Shown here in pieces: positions 1 to 9,402 of a stretch of 59,498 nt of DNA. The notes under the pieces are model-generated. The model saw only the letters and a program-made list of their open reading frames with translations. It made no database searches and was not told where the DNA came from. Made by a program: the position numbers and the translations under genes. This DNA is from an uncultured Pelagibacteraceae bacterium (GTDB lineage Bacteria > Pseudomonadota > Alphaproteobacteria > Pelagibacterales > Pelagibacteraceae), in assembly GCA_902615425.1 (NCBI GenBank), contig CACMPD010000006.1:1-59498 (forward strand), given 5' to 3'. How positions within the stretch are numbered: position 1 is the first letter of the stretch; each line of letters begins with the position of its first letter.

Positions 1-432
1 AAAAAACAAATTAACTTGCCAATAGTAAATATGCCTAAAGAAGTTTTTGTGCATGCTAAAAAAAAATGTAGAAAACATTCCTCTATTGGTTTGCTTGCCA
101 CAGAAGGAACTTTAAAAACTGGTGTTTATAATAAGTTTTTTGATAAAGATTTTAATTTAGTGTTTCCAAATAATTCTATTCAAAGTAAGTCTGTAAACAA
201 AGCTATCAGGCTTGTAAAAATGGGAAAAGTGAAACTAGCGAGCAAAGCTATAAAACCAGCAATAAATTATTTAATCAAAAAAAAATGTAAAAAAATTATT
301 CTTGGTTGCACAGAGCTCCCTATAGCTATTTTTGCCTATAAACCATTTAAGACAATTAAATCATCAAAAATATTTTTAGATCCAAATTTGATTTTAGCTA
401 ACGCTGCTATGAAGAAATATCAAAATAGATAA
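1..432 (+). CDS. Asp/Glu racemase family protein, C-terminal part (cut by window start)
   Basis: The reading frame is open from the first base with no stop upstream, so the gene begins outside the window; the TTG at 16 is an internal codon rather than a believable start. The visible part carries the two hallmarks of the aspartate/glutamate racemase family (cofactor-independent racemases using a pair of cysteines): an LLATEGT block, and the second catalytic-cysteine block GCTELP near the C-terminus. The substrate (aspartate, glutamate or another acid) cannot be read from this fragment. The stop overlaps the start of the next gene by one base (TAATG), so the two are probably co-translated. Confidence 0.8.
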   Translation, partial: KKQINLPIVNMPKEVFVHAKKKCRKHSSIGLLATEGTLKTGVYNKFFDKDFNLVFPNNSIQSKSVNKAIRLVKMGKVKLASKAIKPAINYLIKKKCKKIILGCTELPIAIFAYKPFKTIKSSKIFLDPNLILANAAMKKYQNR

Positions 433-842
433 TGCCATCTAAAGAAAAGCCTTATGTGTTACTGGTTGCAGAAGCAATTTACTCAAAAGTTTGTGAGATT
501 AAGAAAAAAAATCCTGAGCTGACAACAATCAATGCAATTGAAAACTTTATTGGAACAACAACCTACAACGATATAAGCACTGGAAAATTCCACGATGAGT
601 TAATTGAAAAGGTATCAAAAAAGAAGGTACCTGAAGAAACTTTAAGATTACTTCATATTCAAAAAGATTTATCAGTTAAGCAACTAATTCAATATCCTGA
701 ATTATATTATGCAAAGAGCCATTATCCTCTTGAAATTTCTCAAAGAGCCTTCGATCATTTGTGGAGAATGTGTGAAAGTTATGAATTATGGTGTAAAGAG
801 ACAAAACAAAACAAATTAATAATACTTAATATTGTAGATTAA
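432..842 (+). CDS. Conserved-looking hypothetical protein, 136 aa
   Basis: Family not recognised. The product is soluble, mixed charged and aromatic, with no signal peptide or membrane segment. Its C-terminal half is rich in aromatic residues and contains LWRMCESYELWCKE with two cysteines. The ATG overlaps the stop of the racemase-family gene by one base, and the DMT exporter begins 20 bases downstream, so it sits inside a short plus-strand operon. The tight coupling and normal codon use argue that it is a real gene. No function is proposed. Confidence 0.7.
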   Translation: MPSKEKPYVLLVAEAIYSKVCEIKKKNPELTTINAIENFIGTTTYNDISTGKFHDELIEKVSKKKVPEETLRLLHIQKDLSVKQLIQYPELYYAKSHYPLEISQRAFDHLWRMCESYELWCKETKQNKLIILNIVD

Positions 843-861
843 ATAATTTATAAGACCTGGA

Positions 862-1713
862 ATGGTCAGAATATTTCCGCTCATATTTGTTTTACTTTGG
901 TCTTCTGCCTTTATCACAACAAAACCAATTATTGATAATAGTGATCCTTTCGCAGCTCTAGCCTTCAGATTTTTTTTTGTTGCTGTGGGTTTTTTGTTGT
1001 TTTCAATTTACCTTAAACAATCAATATTGATTAAAAAAAGATATCTGATTGAGTCAATGTTCAGCGGTATCTTATTTCATGGGTTATATTTAGGAGGAGT
1101 TTTTTATTCGATTTCAATTGGGATGCCAACAAGTTTAGCTGCTCTAATCGTAACACTTCAACCAATTCTAACAAATATTTTGAGCGGACCGCTTTTAAAT
1201 GAGAAAGTTACATTACAGCAATGGGTAGGAGTTTTATTGGGTTTTGTTGGTGCTTCTTTAGTACTGGGAATAGATGTTGGCTCAGGTATTCCTCTACTAG
1301 GTTTGATTGCAACTTTAATTGCATTGTTATCCATAACGTTTTCTACTATTTGGCAGAAAAAATTAAGTAATAACTTACCATTATCTATTAGTAATTTTTA
1401 TCAAGCATTAGGTGGTTGTTTATTTCATGTAATGATAATTATTTTTTTTGTAGAGCCCTACATCTATTTTACAAAAACATTTATAATAGCAATGAGTCAT
1501 CAAATTTTTCTTGTTTCCTTTGGTGCATTTACAATACTGATGTTTTTAATAAAAAAAAATTCAGCTAGTAAAACAGTTTCTGTTTTTTTTCTAATACCAG
1601 CAACCTCTGCAATTATGGCTTGGCTTTTTTTAAATGAAACTCTTACGAATATAGATGTTATTGGCTTTTTAATAGCATCAGTTGGTGTTTATATTGCAAC
1701 GCGAAATTATTAA
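862..1713 (+). CDS. DMT superfamily (EamA) transporter
   Basis: A 283-residue, highly hydrophobic protein with about ten predicted membrane segments arranged as two EamA halves (roughly residues 5-135 and 145-280). The first half has the typical PLIFVLLWSSAF start and a TSLAALIVTLQPILT segment; the second ends with a P-A-T-S-AIMAWLFLNE stretch, which is the usual DMT signature. Such proteins export amino acids or other metabolites across the inner membrane, but the substrate cannot be predicted. Its stop codon (1711-1713) abuts the convergent soxG stop at 1714 with no spacer, so no separate terminator exists between them. Confidence 0.9.
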   Translation: MVRIFPLIFVLLWSSAFITTKPIIDNSDPFAALAFRFFFVAVGFLLFSIYLKQSILIKKRYLIESMFSGILFHGLYLGGVFYSISIGMPTSLAALIVTLQPILTNILSGPLLNEKVTLQQWVGVLLGFVGASLVLGIDVGSGIPLLGLIATLIALLSITFSTIWQKKLSNNLPLSISNFYQALGGCLFHVMIIIFFVEPYIYFTKTFIIAMSHQIFLVSFGAFTILMFLIKKNSASKTVSVFFLIPATSAIMAWLFLNETLTNIDVIGFLIASVGVYIATRNY

Positions 1714-2298
1714 TTAATTATTTTGATAACCAAATTCTAATGAGCTATCTGTTATTGAATGATACAAGGACTCTCCAAAGCTTCTTAATCCGAAAATTCT
1801 TACTTTTTTTGGATTGTTAGAAATAAAATCAATCATAATTGATATTCCGTTATAAATTGAATTTGTGCAATCACCCTCATTAAATTTATCAATATTTATA
1901 GGACATCCCTTTTTTAAAACTTCATTAACAAGATCACCCTGAATTTCAATTATTGTTCTTGAATGCGATAAATCTGTAATTGCAAAATTACTTTCATCGA
2001 ATTGTTTTCCATCTTTTAAAAGTAAATCTGTTTTAGAAGTTATAACTATCCAATTCTTTGGTCCCATCCACAAAATTCTAGAATCTAGATTTGAAGAGGA
2101 TTTTAAAGTAGAAGGTAATTCTAGGTTGTCAATTTTTATATTTGAGATATCTGAAATTGAATTTTTATATTGAACTATTTGGAATATTAAAACATTCTTC
2201 AATTCTGAAATCTTTAATAAGTCTTTCTCATTTTTATTTTCAAAATCACCAAATTTTCCATTTTGATGTACATTATTTAAAGAAGAAATTTGCTTCAC
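1714..2298 (-). CDS. soxG: Sarcosine oxidase-type gamma subunit
   Basis: A 194-residue protein encoded last in the soxBDAG-type operon. It has the gamma-subunit pattern including WMGPKNWIVI, and FAITDLSHSRTIIEI, a GcvT-like small fold. In heterotetrameric sarcosine oxidases the gamma subunit packs against alpha and helps form the folate-binding side of the complex. The start is a GTG at 2298 overlapping the soxA stop (GTGA), a typical translationally coupled junction. In the related N-methylglutamate dehydrogenase the equivalent subunit is MgdD, and sequence alone does not separate the two enzymes here. Confidence 0.85.
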   Translation of the reverse strand: MKQISSLNNVHQNGKFGDFENKNEKDLLKISELKNVLIFQIVQYKNSISDISNIKIDNLELPSTLKSSSNLDSRILWMGPKNWIVITSKTDLLLKDGKQFDESNFAITDLSHSRTIIEIQGDLVNEVLKKGCPINIDKFNEGDCTNSIYNGISIMIDFISNNPKKVRIFGLRSFGESLYHSITDSSLEFGYQNN

Positions 2299-5291
2299 GA
2301 TCTTACTCTCTTTCCTTCATGGTCTACATAATGTGAGGACATAACTTCAACCTCAATAGAAATGTTTTTAAGTGGAGAGACCGCAAAAAGCTTTTTTCCT
2401 ATCATATTTTTTCCATCTTTTAATATTGCAAGAGAAAAAGGATTATTGTTCTCAACACTCCAACAAGATGAAGAAACGTGACCAAGTTTAGGATTTGGAA
2501 GTTTTGCATTTTTATTTTCTACTAAATGAGATCCCTCTGGAATACTCGATTTCCTATCCAATGGGACTAAACCAACAATTTTTTGTCTATCAGCTTTATT
2601 AAATGCTTCTTTAGCTAAAGATCTCTTTCCAATAAAATCTTTTTTCTTTGATACTAAACCTTCTAACGAAACATCATAAGGAATGGTTCTTCCATCAAGT
2701 TCTGATCCAGCTACATGGCCCATTTCTATTCTTAGTGTTGATAATGCTTCTGTACCATAAGGTTGGATATTAAATTCTTCACCAATATCAATTATTTTTT
2801 CCCACATAAATAATCCAAAATCAGACTCAACGTTTATTTCGTAAGCAAGTTCACCTGAAAAGGAAATTCTAAAAATTCTTGCTTTAACGCCAAATAAATC
2901 TCCCTCTACATATCCCATAAAAGGAAGTGCCTCATTGCTAACATCTATTTTAGGAAAAAGCTTTGCTAACAAATCTCTTGATTTAGGTCCTGCAATCGCC
3001 GCACCAGCCCATTGTTCAGTTGTTGAAACGACATTAACATTTAATTCTGGCCAAACAATTTGCAGGTAGTATTCCAAATGCGATAATACGTTTGCGGCCT
3101 GTGCAGTAGTGGTTGTCATATGATAATGATTTTCTGAAATTCTGGTTGTTGTCCCATCATCCATGACAATTCCATCTTCCCTAAGCATAACTCCGTATCG
3201 AGCTTTACCTACTGGAAGTTTTAACCAAGCATTAGTATAAACTCTATTTAAAAACTCTGCAGCATCTGGACCTTTGATATCAATTTTCCCTAAAGTTGTT
3301 ACATCACAAATGCCCACGTGATCTCTAACGTTTTTTGCTTCTCTTTTTGATGCCTCAAATAAATTTTCATTTCCTCTTTTGTAGTATCTTGGTCTTTTCC
3401 AAGCACCGGCATCTACCCACACTGCATTATTTTTTTCATGCCAATGGTGCATTGGTGTTTTTCTTGTAGGCATATATTCTTTTCCTATCTCCCTTCCAAC
3501 TATTGTACCGATGGTAACTGGTGTAAAAGGCGGTCTAAAAGTAGTGTGACCTACTTGAGGAACAATTTTTTTTTCAACATTTGCAACTAATTGTAACCCA
3601 TTTAAATTACTTGTCCTTCCTTGGTCTGTTGCCATTCCCAACGTTGTATATCTCTTAACATGTTCAATTGATCTATAGCCTTCTCTTAAAGCAACCTCTA
3701 TATCAGAAACTGCTACATCATTTTGGAAATCTACAAATCGTTTGTAATTTTTACCTTTCGGGAGTGGAGAACACCAAAATTTATCATGAACACTATATTT
3801 TCGTTCATTCGTATTTGGAATTTGTATTTTTTCATCTTTTTTAGTTATGCTTTTAGAAACTTCTGACCCAGTATTAAAACTGTTTTTTAAGGTATCTTGT
3901 AATGTAAATGTTCCATTAGCAGCACCTAAAGAATGTTCATTTTGTTTCGACTTGTCAGGTACAAAAGCATCTATCGAGTCGTTAAATTTTAGTTTATTAC
4001 CTGATTGAGATGCTAAATGAACAGTTGGTGTCCAAAATCCAGATACACAAATAGAGTCACAATCTATTTGTTCTGTATTTTCAAAATCTATCTTCTCTTT
4101 ATTTAATTTCCCAATTGTTGCTGATTTTACTTTTTTATATCCATGAGCAACTATCACTGCATAAGAAAACTTTATCTTTATATCTAAATCTTTAGCTTCA
4201 TTAATTAACTCAGAGTTTTGATCCTCTCTAGTATCTAAAACTATTGGATTAACACCATTCTTTTTAAACTCAATAGCTGTTTCATAGCCGCTATCGTTGT
4301 TAGTGAAAATAATTGGTTTTTTACCAATTAGAACACCATAAACTTTCATATATTCTTTTGCAGCAGCTGAGAGAAAAACTCCCGGTGTATCATTATTTCC
4401 AAAAACAATTGGTCTTTCAATGGATCCTGTTGATAGCAATACTTCTTTTGCTCTTATATACCAAAGTCTTTGTCTTGGTGTGTACTTAGGTTTTTTTTCT
4501 AAATGATCTCCTGTTCTTTCAAACATTACCATCATATTATGATCATAGTATCCAAAAACTTGAGATCTATTTTTAACAATAACATTAGGCATCTCTTTTA
4601 ATTCAGATATAATTTTTTCAGACCAATCTTTTCCAGATAAATTATCTATCGTAACGTCATCTGTTAAAAGCGTCCCGCCATATCTAGGTTTATCCTCTGC
4701 TAATATTACTTTTGCTCCGTTTTTGGCAGCTGCATAAGCACTTGCTAAACCAGCGGGTCCGGAGCCAGTAACTAATAAATCACAATATTCATATTTATGC
4801 TCATATCTCTCTTTATCTTTTTCTAGAGAAGCAATTCCTAACCCTGCTGCTTTTCGTATAAAAGGCTCATACACTCTGTACCAAAAACTTTTAGGCCACA
4901 TGAAAGTTTTGTAATAAAAACCAGCTGGAAAAAAACGATTTAAGAAATTATTTATTGCACCAATATCAAAATTTACTGATGGCCAACAATTTTGACTAGA
5001 TGCTGATAAACCATTTACTAGTTCTATTTCAGTTGCATTAATATTTGGTTCTGAACAACCATTAATCTCAACTTGCATTTTTGCATTTGGTTCATCAACT
5101 CCTGCACCAAAAAACCCTCTTGGACGATGATATTTAAAACTTCTTCCAATTAAATGTATGCCATTGGCAAGTAGTGCTGAAGCCAGCGTATCACCCTCAT
5201 ACCCAATATATTTTTTTCCATTAAATTTGAATTCAATAGGTTTATCTCTATTGATCAAGCCACCAGTATTTAGTCTAAAATTTTGTGACAT
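2295..5291 (-). CDS. soxA: Sarcosine oxidase-type alpha subunit
   Basis: A protein of about 998 residues, the usual length for the alpha subunit of heterotetrameric sarcosine oxidase. Order of parts: an N-terminal ferredoxin-like domain with HRPRGFFGAG (about residues 55-65); an NAD/FAD Rossmann segment LLVTGSGPAGLASAYAAAK (about 173-191); a central pyridine-nucleotide oxidoreductase body; then a C-terminal GcvT-type folate-binding domain (about residue 600 onward) with YGVMLREDGIVMDDGTTTRI. The enzyme oxidatively demethylates an N-methyl amine and passes the methyl group to THF as 5,10-methylene-THF. I chose the ATG at 5291 over the TTG one codon upstream. It lies 5 bases after soxD. The family homolog MgdC of N-methylglutamate dehydrogenase is an equally possible identity. 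Confidence 0.9.
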   Translation of the reverse strand: MSQNFRLNTGGLINRDKPIEFKFNGKKYIGYEGDTLASALLANGIHLIGRSFKYHRPRGFFGAGVDEPNAKMQVEINGCSEPNINATEIELVNGLSASSQNCWPSVNFDIGAINNFLNRFFPAGFYYKTFMWPKSFWYRVYEPFIRKAAGLGIASLEKDKERYEHKYEYCDLLVTGSGPAGLASAYAAAKNGAKVILAEDKPRYGGTLLTDDVTIDNLSGKDWSEKIISELKEMPNVIVKNRSQVFGYYDHNMMVMFERTGDHLEKKPKYTPRQRLWYIRAKEVLLSTGSIERPIVFGNNDTPGVFLSAAAKEYMKVYGVLIGKKPIIFTNNDSGYETAIEFKKNGVNPIVLDTREDQNSELINEAKDLDIKIKFSYAVIVAHGYKKVKSATIGKLNKEKIDFENTEQIDCDSICVSGFWTPTVHLASQSGNKLKFNDSIDAFVPDKSKQNEHSLGAANGTFTLQDTLKNSFNTGSEVSKSITKKDEKIQIPNTNERKYSVHDKFWCSPLPKGKNYKRFVDFQNDVAVSDIEVALREGYRSIEHVKRYTTLGMATDQGRTSNLNGLQLVANVEKKIVPQVGHTTFRPPFTPVTIGTIVGREIGKEYMPTRKTPMHHWHEKNNAVWVDAGAWKRPRYYKRGNENLFEASKREAKNVRDHVGICDVTTLGKIDIKGPDAAEFLNRVYTNAWLKLPVGKARYGVMLREDGIVMDDGTTTRISENHYHMTTTTAQAANVLSHLEYYLQIVWPELNVNVVSTTEQWAGAAIAGPKSRDLLAKLFPKIDVSNEALPFMGYVEGDLFGVKARIFRISFSGELAYEINVESDFGLFMWEKIIDIGEEFNIQPYGTEALSTLRIEMGHVAGSELDGRTIPYDVSLEGLVSKKKDFIGKRSLAKEAFNKADRQKIVGLVPLDRKSSIPEGSHLVENKNAKLPNPKLGHVSSSCWSVENNNPFSLAILKDGKNMIGKKLFAVSPLKNISIEVEVMSSHYVDHEGKRVRS

Positions 5292-5296
5292 CAAAA

Positions 5297-5557
5297 TTAT
5301 TCCTCTGGTTTAAAAGTTCTAAAAATTTCGTGAGTAGTTGTATCTCTCTCAACTTTAAACCATTGTCTGCATCCAGCAATATGATGCCACAATTCAATAT
5401 GTTTTCCTCTCGGACTTTTTCTTAGATAAACAAAATTATCCCATTCTTCATCACTTATTTCTTGATTAAGTTTTGGTCTAATAATTGTTCCATCACCTCC
5501 GTAGGCAAATTCTTTTTGAGACCTGTCCCCACAGTAAGGACACTTAATATTTAACAT
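5297..5557 (-). CDS. soxD: Sarcosine oxidase-type delta subunit
   Basis: A small 86-residue protein with CPYCGDRSQKEF at the N-terminus and HHIAGCRQWF near the C-terminus. The pairs of Cys and His are those that hold the structural zinc in SoxD. Its ATG directly follows the soxB stop (5558-5560), and soxA begins 5 bases downstream, giving the canonical order B-D-A-G. The delta subunit bridges alpha and beta in the complex. Length and motifs agree fully with the family. Confidence 0.9.
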   Translation of the reverse strand: MLNIKCPYCGDRSQKEFAYGGDGTIIRPKLNQEISDEEWDNFVYLRKSPRGKHIELWHHIAGCRQWFKVERDTTTHEIFRTFKPEE

Positions 5558-6814
5558 TTATGAAATCCAAGTTTTTGTTCCAAGACCCTTCTCATCTAAC
5601 AAGTAACCTTTAGAAAATCTATTTAGACTAAATCCCTCATTTAATTCATGAACTCTATCTTGTGCGATTGTATGTGCAAATGTCCACCCAGAAGATGGAA
5701 CCGATTTGAAGCCTCCATAACACCAACCACAATTTAAATATAATCCATCGATATGAGTTTTATCAATAATAGGTGAGCCATCCATTGACATATCCATAAT
5801 CCCTCCCCAAGTCCTTAACATTTTCAATCGACTCAAGAATGGAAATAAAGCAACACCTCCGGTTAAGACATGTTGTATCGTTGGAAGATTGCCTTTTTGT
5901 GCATAACTATTATATCCATCAAGATCTCCACCCATAACCATCTCACCTTTATCTGATTGACTAATATAGAAATGTCCAGCACCAAAGGTTACCACTCCAT
6001 CTAAAACTGGTTTCACTGGCTCAGAAACACAAGCTTGTAATAAATGAGTTTCTATAGGAAGTGTCATATTAAGTTTTTCTGCTAAAACATTTGTGCTGCC
6101 GGCTACACACAGTCCAATTTTTTTTACTTTAATATCTCCTCTAGATGTTCTCAAACCTGTTATTTTTCCTGCCTCAATATCAAATCCTGTTACTTCACAA
6201 TTTTGAATTATATCGACACCCATTGAGTCAGCTTGTCTAGCATAACCCCATGCGACCGCATCATGTCTAGCAGTACCAGCACTTGGTTGTGCTAAGCCTC
6301 CAAAAATTGGATACCTAACATCTTCAGAAAAATCAGCCATAGGTATAATCTTTTTAACTTCTTCCCTATTAAGTAGAACAGCATCTATTCCATTTAATCT
6401 CATAGAGTTTCCTCGACGAGCATAAGCATTCATTTGTGCATCTGAATGAGCTAAATTTATTATTCCTCTTGGTGAAAACATGACATTAAAATTTAATTCC
6501 TGACTCATGTTTCTCCACAGGTTCATTCCAAATTCATTGAACCTAGCATTATCATCATACATAAAATTTGATCTGATAATTGTGGTGTTTCTTCCTATAT
6601 TTCCTCCACCAATCCATCCTTTTTCAATAACTGCCACATTAGTTATTTGATGCTCTTTAGCTAAATAGTAGGCAGTAGCTAACCCGTGGCCACCCCCACC
6701 AATAATTACAACATCGTATTCTTTTTTAGGTGTAGGATCTTTCCATGCCAAATCCCATTTTTCATGATTAGAAAAAGCATTCTTGACTAGGCTAAATACT
6801 GAATATTTTTGCAT
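5558..6814 (-). CDS. soxB: Sarcosine oxidase-type beta subunit (FAD/FMN)
   Basis: A 418-residue FAD-dependent amine oxidoreductase. The dinucleotide-binding motif GGGGHG lies at residues 39-44. RHDAVAWGYAR around His184 matches the region that carries the covalent FMN in heterotetrameric sarcosine oxidases, and the C-terminal GWCYGGFKSVPSSG is the usual flavin-contact end. The beta subunit is where the N-methyl substrate is oxidised. It is the first gene of the minus-strand soxBDAG operon and is divergent from fhs. The presence of gmaS/mgs genes 12 kb away makes N-methylglutamate dehydrogenase (MgdA) a real alternative to sarcosine oxidase. Confidence 0.9.
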   Translation of the reverse strand: MQKYSVFSLVKNAFSNHEKWDLAWKDPTPKKEYDVVIIGGGGHGLATAYYLAKEHQITNVAVIEKGWIGGGNIGRNTTIIRSNFMYDDNARFNEFGMNLWRNMSQELNFNVMFSPRGIINLAHSDAQMNAYARRGNSMRLNGIDAVLLNREEVKKIIPMADFSEDVRYPIFGGLAQPSAGTARHDAVAWGYARQADSMGVDIIQNCEVTGFDIEAGKITGLRTSRGDIKVKKIGLCVAGSTNVLAEKLNMTLPIETHLLQACVSEPVKPVLDGVVTFGAGHFYISQSDKGEMVMGGDLDGYNSYAQKGNLPTIQHVLTGGVALFPFLSRLKMLRTWGGIMDMSMDGSPIIDKTHIDGLYLNCGWCYGGFKSVPSSGWTFAHTIAQDRVHELNEGFSLNRFSKGYLLDEKGLGTKTWIS

Positions 6815-6937
6815 GATTAAATTTTATAATAATGAATATAAATAGTTCCTATTTTTTTTATATATAATTTTTAGATATTTCCAAAGCTCTTAAAAAGAGA
6901 TACTAATCGAGCAGTTTTTGTATATTTAAAGAATTTT
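6815..6937. promoter_or_regulatory. Divergent sox/fhs intergenic region
   Basis: 123 bases of AT-rich DNA between the soxB start on the minus strand and the fhs start on the plus strand. It must hold both promoters. I see long A/T tracts but no clear -35/-10 pair and no convincing riboswitch fold. The shared region suggests the two one-carbon units are expressed together. Confidence 0.4.
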
Positions 6938-8623
6938 ATGAGTGAAATAAAATCAGACATTCAAATTGCAAGAGAAGCTAAAATGCAACCAATCAAAGAC
7001 ATTTTAGCAAAAATAAATGTTCCTGATGAAAGTTCTGCCTTCAGCCCCATGGGGCGTCACATCGCAAAAATAAATTTAGAATACCTTGATAGTCTCAAGA
7101 GTAAAAAAGAGGGAAAATTAATTTTAGTGACTGCTATAACTCCTACTCCAGCAGGAGAAGGAAAGACCACAACCTCTGTAGGTCTAAATGATGGTCTTAA
7201 TAAAATCGGAAAAAAATCTATCGTCTGTTTAAGAGAACCAAGTTTAGGTCCATCTTTTGGAATGAAAGGTGGAGCTGCTGGTGGTGGCTATGCTCAAGTT
7301 GTTCCTATGGAACAAATTAATCTTCATTTCACAGGTGACTTTCATGCAATTACATCTGCACATAATCTTTTATCTGCATTGATAGACAATCATATCTATT
7401 GGGGAAATAAACTTAATATAGATGTAAGAAGAATTGTTTGGAAAAGAGTTTTAGATATGAATGATAGAGCGTTAAGATCAATTAATATTAATCTTGGTGG
7501 TGTCGCTAATGGATTCCCAAGGGAAGATGGTTTTGATATTACAGTTGCTTCAGAAATAATGGCTATCTTTTGCTTAGCTAATAATTTGGAAGATTTAGAA
7601 AATAGAATTGGAAATATTACTGTTGCTTACACAAGAGAGAAAAAACCAATATATGCTAAAGATTTAAAAGCACAGGGACCTATGACTGTTTTGTTGAAAG
7701 AAGCTATAAGACCAAACATAACTCAAACATTAGAAAATAATCCTGCAATAATTCATGGCGGGCCTTTTGCTAATATTGCACATGGTTGTAATTCTGTAAT
7801 CGCAACTAAAGCCGGACTTAAATTAGCTGACTATGTGGTAACTGAAGCTGGGTTTGGTGCAGATCTTGGTGCTGAAAAATTTCTAGATATTAAATGTAGA
7901 AAATCTGATTTAAAACCAAGTTGTGTGGTTATTGTTGCTACAATTAGAGCATTAAAAATGCATGGTGGTTTGGCCAAAGATGATCTTAAAAATGAAAACG
8001 TTGAAGCACTAAAAAAAGGTTTGGTCAACCTTGAAAGGCATGTTGAAAATGTAAAAAAATTTGGTCTTCCTGTAGCGATAGCTGTAAATCATTTTATAAA
8101 AGATACTGACGATGAGGTAAAAGCTTTAGTTGATTTTTGTAATAAATTAGGAATAAAGGCAAGTCTTTGTACCCACTGGGCAAATGGAGGAGAAGGTACA
8201 AAAGAATTAGCTTCACATGTTGCTGATTTATGTGAAAAAAATGAAAATAAATTTAAATTTTTATACGAAAGTAAGACACCATTGTTTAAAAAAATTGAAA
8301 CAATAGCAAAAGAAATTTACAGAGCCGATGAAGTTATTGCTGATACAAAAATTAGAGATCAACTTAAAAGTTTTGAAGAAGCAGGTTATGGAGAATTACC
8401 AATTTGTGTAGCTAAAACTCAGTACAGTTTTTCAACTGATCCTAATCTCAAAGGTGCACCTACAGGTCACTCATTACCAATTAGAGAAATTAGGCTTTCC
8501 TCAGGAGCTGAATTTATAGTTGTTGTCTGTGGAGCAATAATGACAATGCCTGGATTACCAAGAGTACCAGCAGCAGACTCTATTAAACTTAATAAAAAAG
8601 GTGAAATCGAAGGGTTATTTTAA
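6938..8623 (+). CDS. fhs: Formate-tetrahydrofolate ligase
   Basis: A 561-residue protein, the normal length for Fhs. The ATP-binding loop [13 protein letters not shown] is at residues 69-81, followed by [19 protein letters not shown], the most conserved stretch of the family; the C-terminus has [17 protein letters not shown]. The enzyme interconverts formate plus THF plus ATP and 10-formyl-THF in the cytosol. Divergent to soxBDAG, it is well placed to run in the ATP-yielding direction, oxidising one-carbon units released by demethylation. The stop codon TAA (8621-8623) overlaps the stop of the convergent amidotransferase gene through a shared TTAA. Confidence 0.97.
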   Translation: MSEIKSDIQIAREAKMQPIKDILAKINVPDESSAFSPMGRHIAKINLEYLDSLKSKKEGKLILVTAITPTPAGEGKTTTSVGLNDGLNKIGKKSIVCLREPSLGPSFGMKGGAAGGGYAQVVPMEQINLHFTGDFHAITSAHNLLSALIDNHIYWGNKLNIDVRRIVWKRVLDMNDRALRSININLGGVANGFPREDGFDITVASEIMAIFCLANNLEDLENRIGNITVAYTREKKPIYAKDLKAQGPMTVLLKEAIRPNITQTLENNPAIIHGGPFANIAHGCNSVIATKAGLKLADYVVTEAGFGADLGAEKFLDIKCRKSDLKPSCVVIVATIRALKMHGGLAKDDLKNENVEALKKGLVNLERHVENVKKFGLPVAIAVNHFIKDTDDEVKALVDFCNKLGIKASLCTHWANGGEGTKELASHVADLCEKNENKFKFLYESKTPLFKKIETIAKEIYRADEVIADTKIRDQLKSFEEAGYGELPICVAKTQYSFSTDPNLKGAPTGHSLPIREIRLSSGAEFIVVVCGAIMTMPGLPRVPAADSIKLNKKGEIEGLF

Positions 8624-9402
8624 TTTAATTCGTTAAGCCAATTTTTAAGCTCTAACATTCTCTTTTCTTTATCTGAAACTGAAATTTCTTTTTTGATAAA
8701 AGCAATGTGTTTTTGAACTTCAGTGACATCTTTAAATACTTTTCTACTTTCAATTAATTTTTCTTTTCTAAACTCAATAAGATTAATCATTTTTTCATAA
8801 GTTATTTCTGGATGGTATTGTAGCCCCCAAATTTTTGTCTTATTAACCTCAAAATATAAACCTTGAACTTTATTAATCTTGTTCGAGGCTAAACAAATTC
8901 CTTTATCAGGTATTTTTACTACCTCATCAAAATTGAATGCTGGGGAATTAAATTTTTTATCTTTATTTTTATAAAGAGGATGTTTTATTCCATTTTTGTT
9001 TATCTCTATTTCATTTGCTATACCAATATGTGAATTATCAGCCTTTTTGACTTGGCCACCTGCTGCTGTCACTGCTACTTGCATGCCCCAACAAATTGCT
9101 AAAATTTTCCCTACTTTATTTTGGCAATTTTTCATGAATTCAATTTGCCTTCTAATTTCTGGAGTATCATTATAAATATTTAAACTACTTCCACCCCAAA
9201 TAAGACCATCATAATGCTCGAGTTGATCTGATATTAATTCAATATTTTGATCTGAAGAGGGGTTAACAACATCAAATGAAAGTTCATCAGTAAAATGGCT
9301 TAAGCTATCCTTTAAGCTTTCTGTATGTGTTTGAATACCATTTTTTGAAAAGCTCTCATTTTCTTCTCTTAAGTTTCCCTCTACAATTAATATTTTTTTC
9401 AT
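8620..9402 (-). CDS. Class I glutamine amidotransferase-like protein
   Basis: A 260-residue stand-alone GATase-1 domain resembling the amidotransferase part of GMP synthase. The catalytic triad is visible: Cys104 in ICWGMQ, and His197 and Glu199 in LQYHPEI. A WGGSS oxyanion-type segment is near residue 70. Stand-alone members of this type are often gamma-glutamyl hydrolases or unassigned amidotransferases; the substrate is unknown. The gene overlaps the upstream alcohol dehydrogenase gene by four bases (9399-9402) and so forms an operon with it and the GpsA-like gene. Confidence 0.85.
   Translation of the reverse strand: MKKILIVEGNLREENESFSKNGIQTHTESLKDSLSHFTDELSFDVVNPSSDQNIELISDQLEHYDGLIWGGSSLNIYNDTPEIRRQIEFMKNCQNKVGKILAICWGMQVAVTAAGGQVKKADNSHIGIANEIEINKNGIKHPLYKNKDKKFNSPAFNFDEVVKIPDKGICLASNKINKVQGLYFEVNKTKIWGLQYHPEITYEKMINLIEFRKEKLIESRKVFKDVTEVQKHIAFIKKEISVSDKEKRMLELKNWLNELN

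Noticed and set aside
6815..6937. Possible glycine or SAM riboswitch before fhs or sox
   Set aside because: No paired core or conserved purine blocks could be found; the sequence is mostly A/T tracts.
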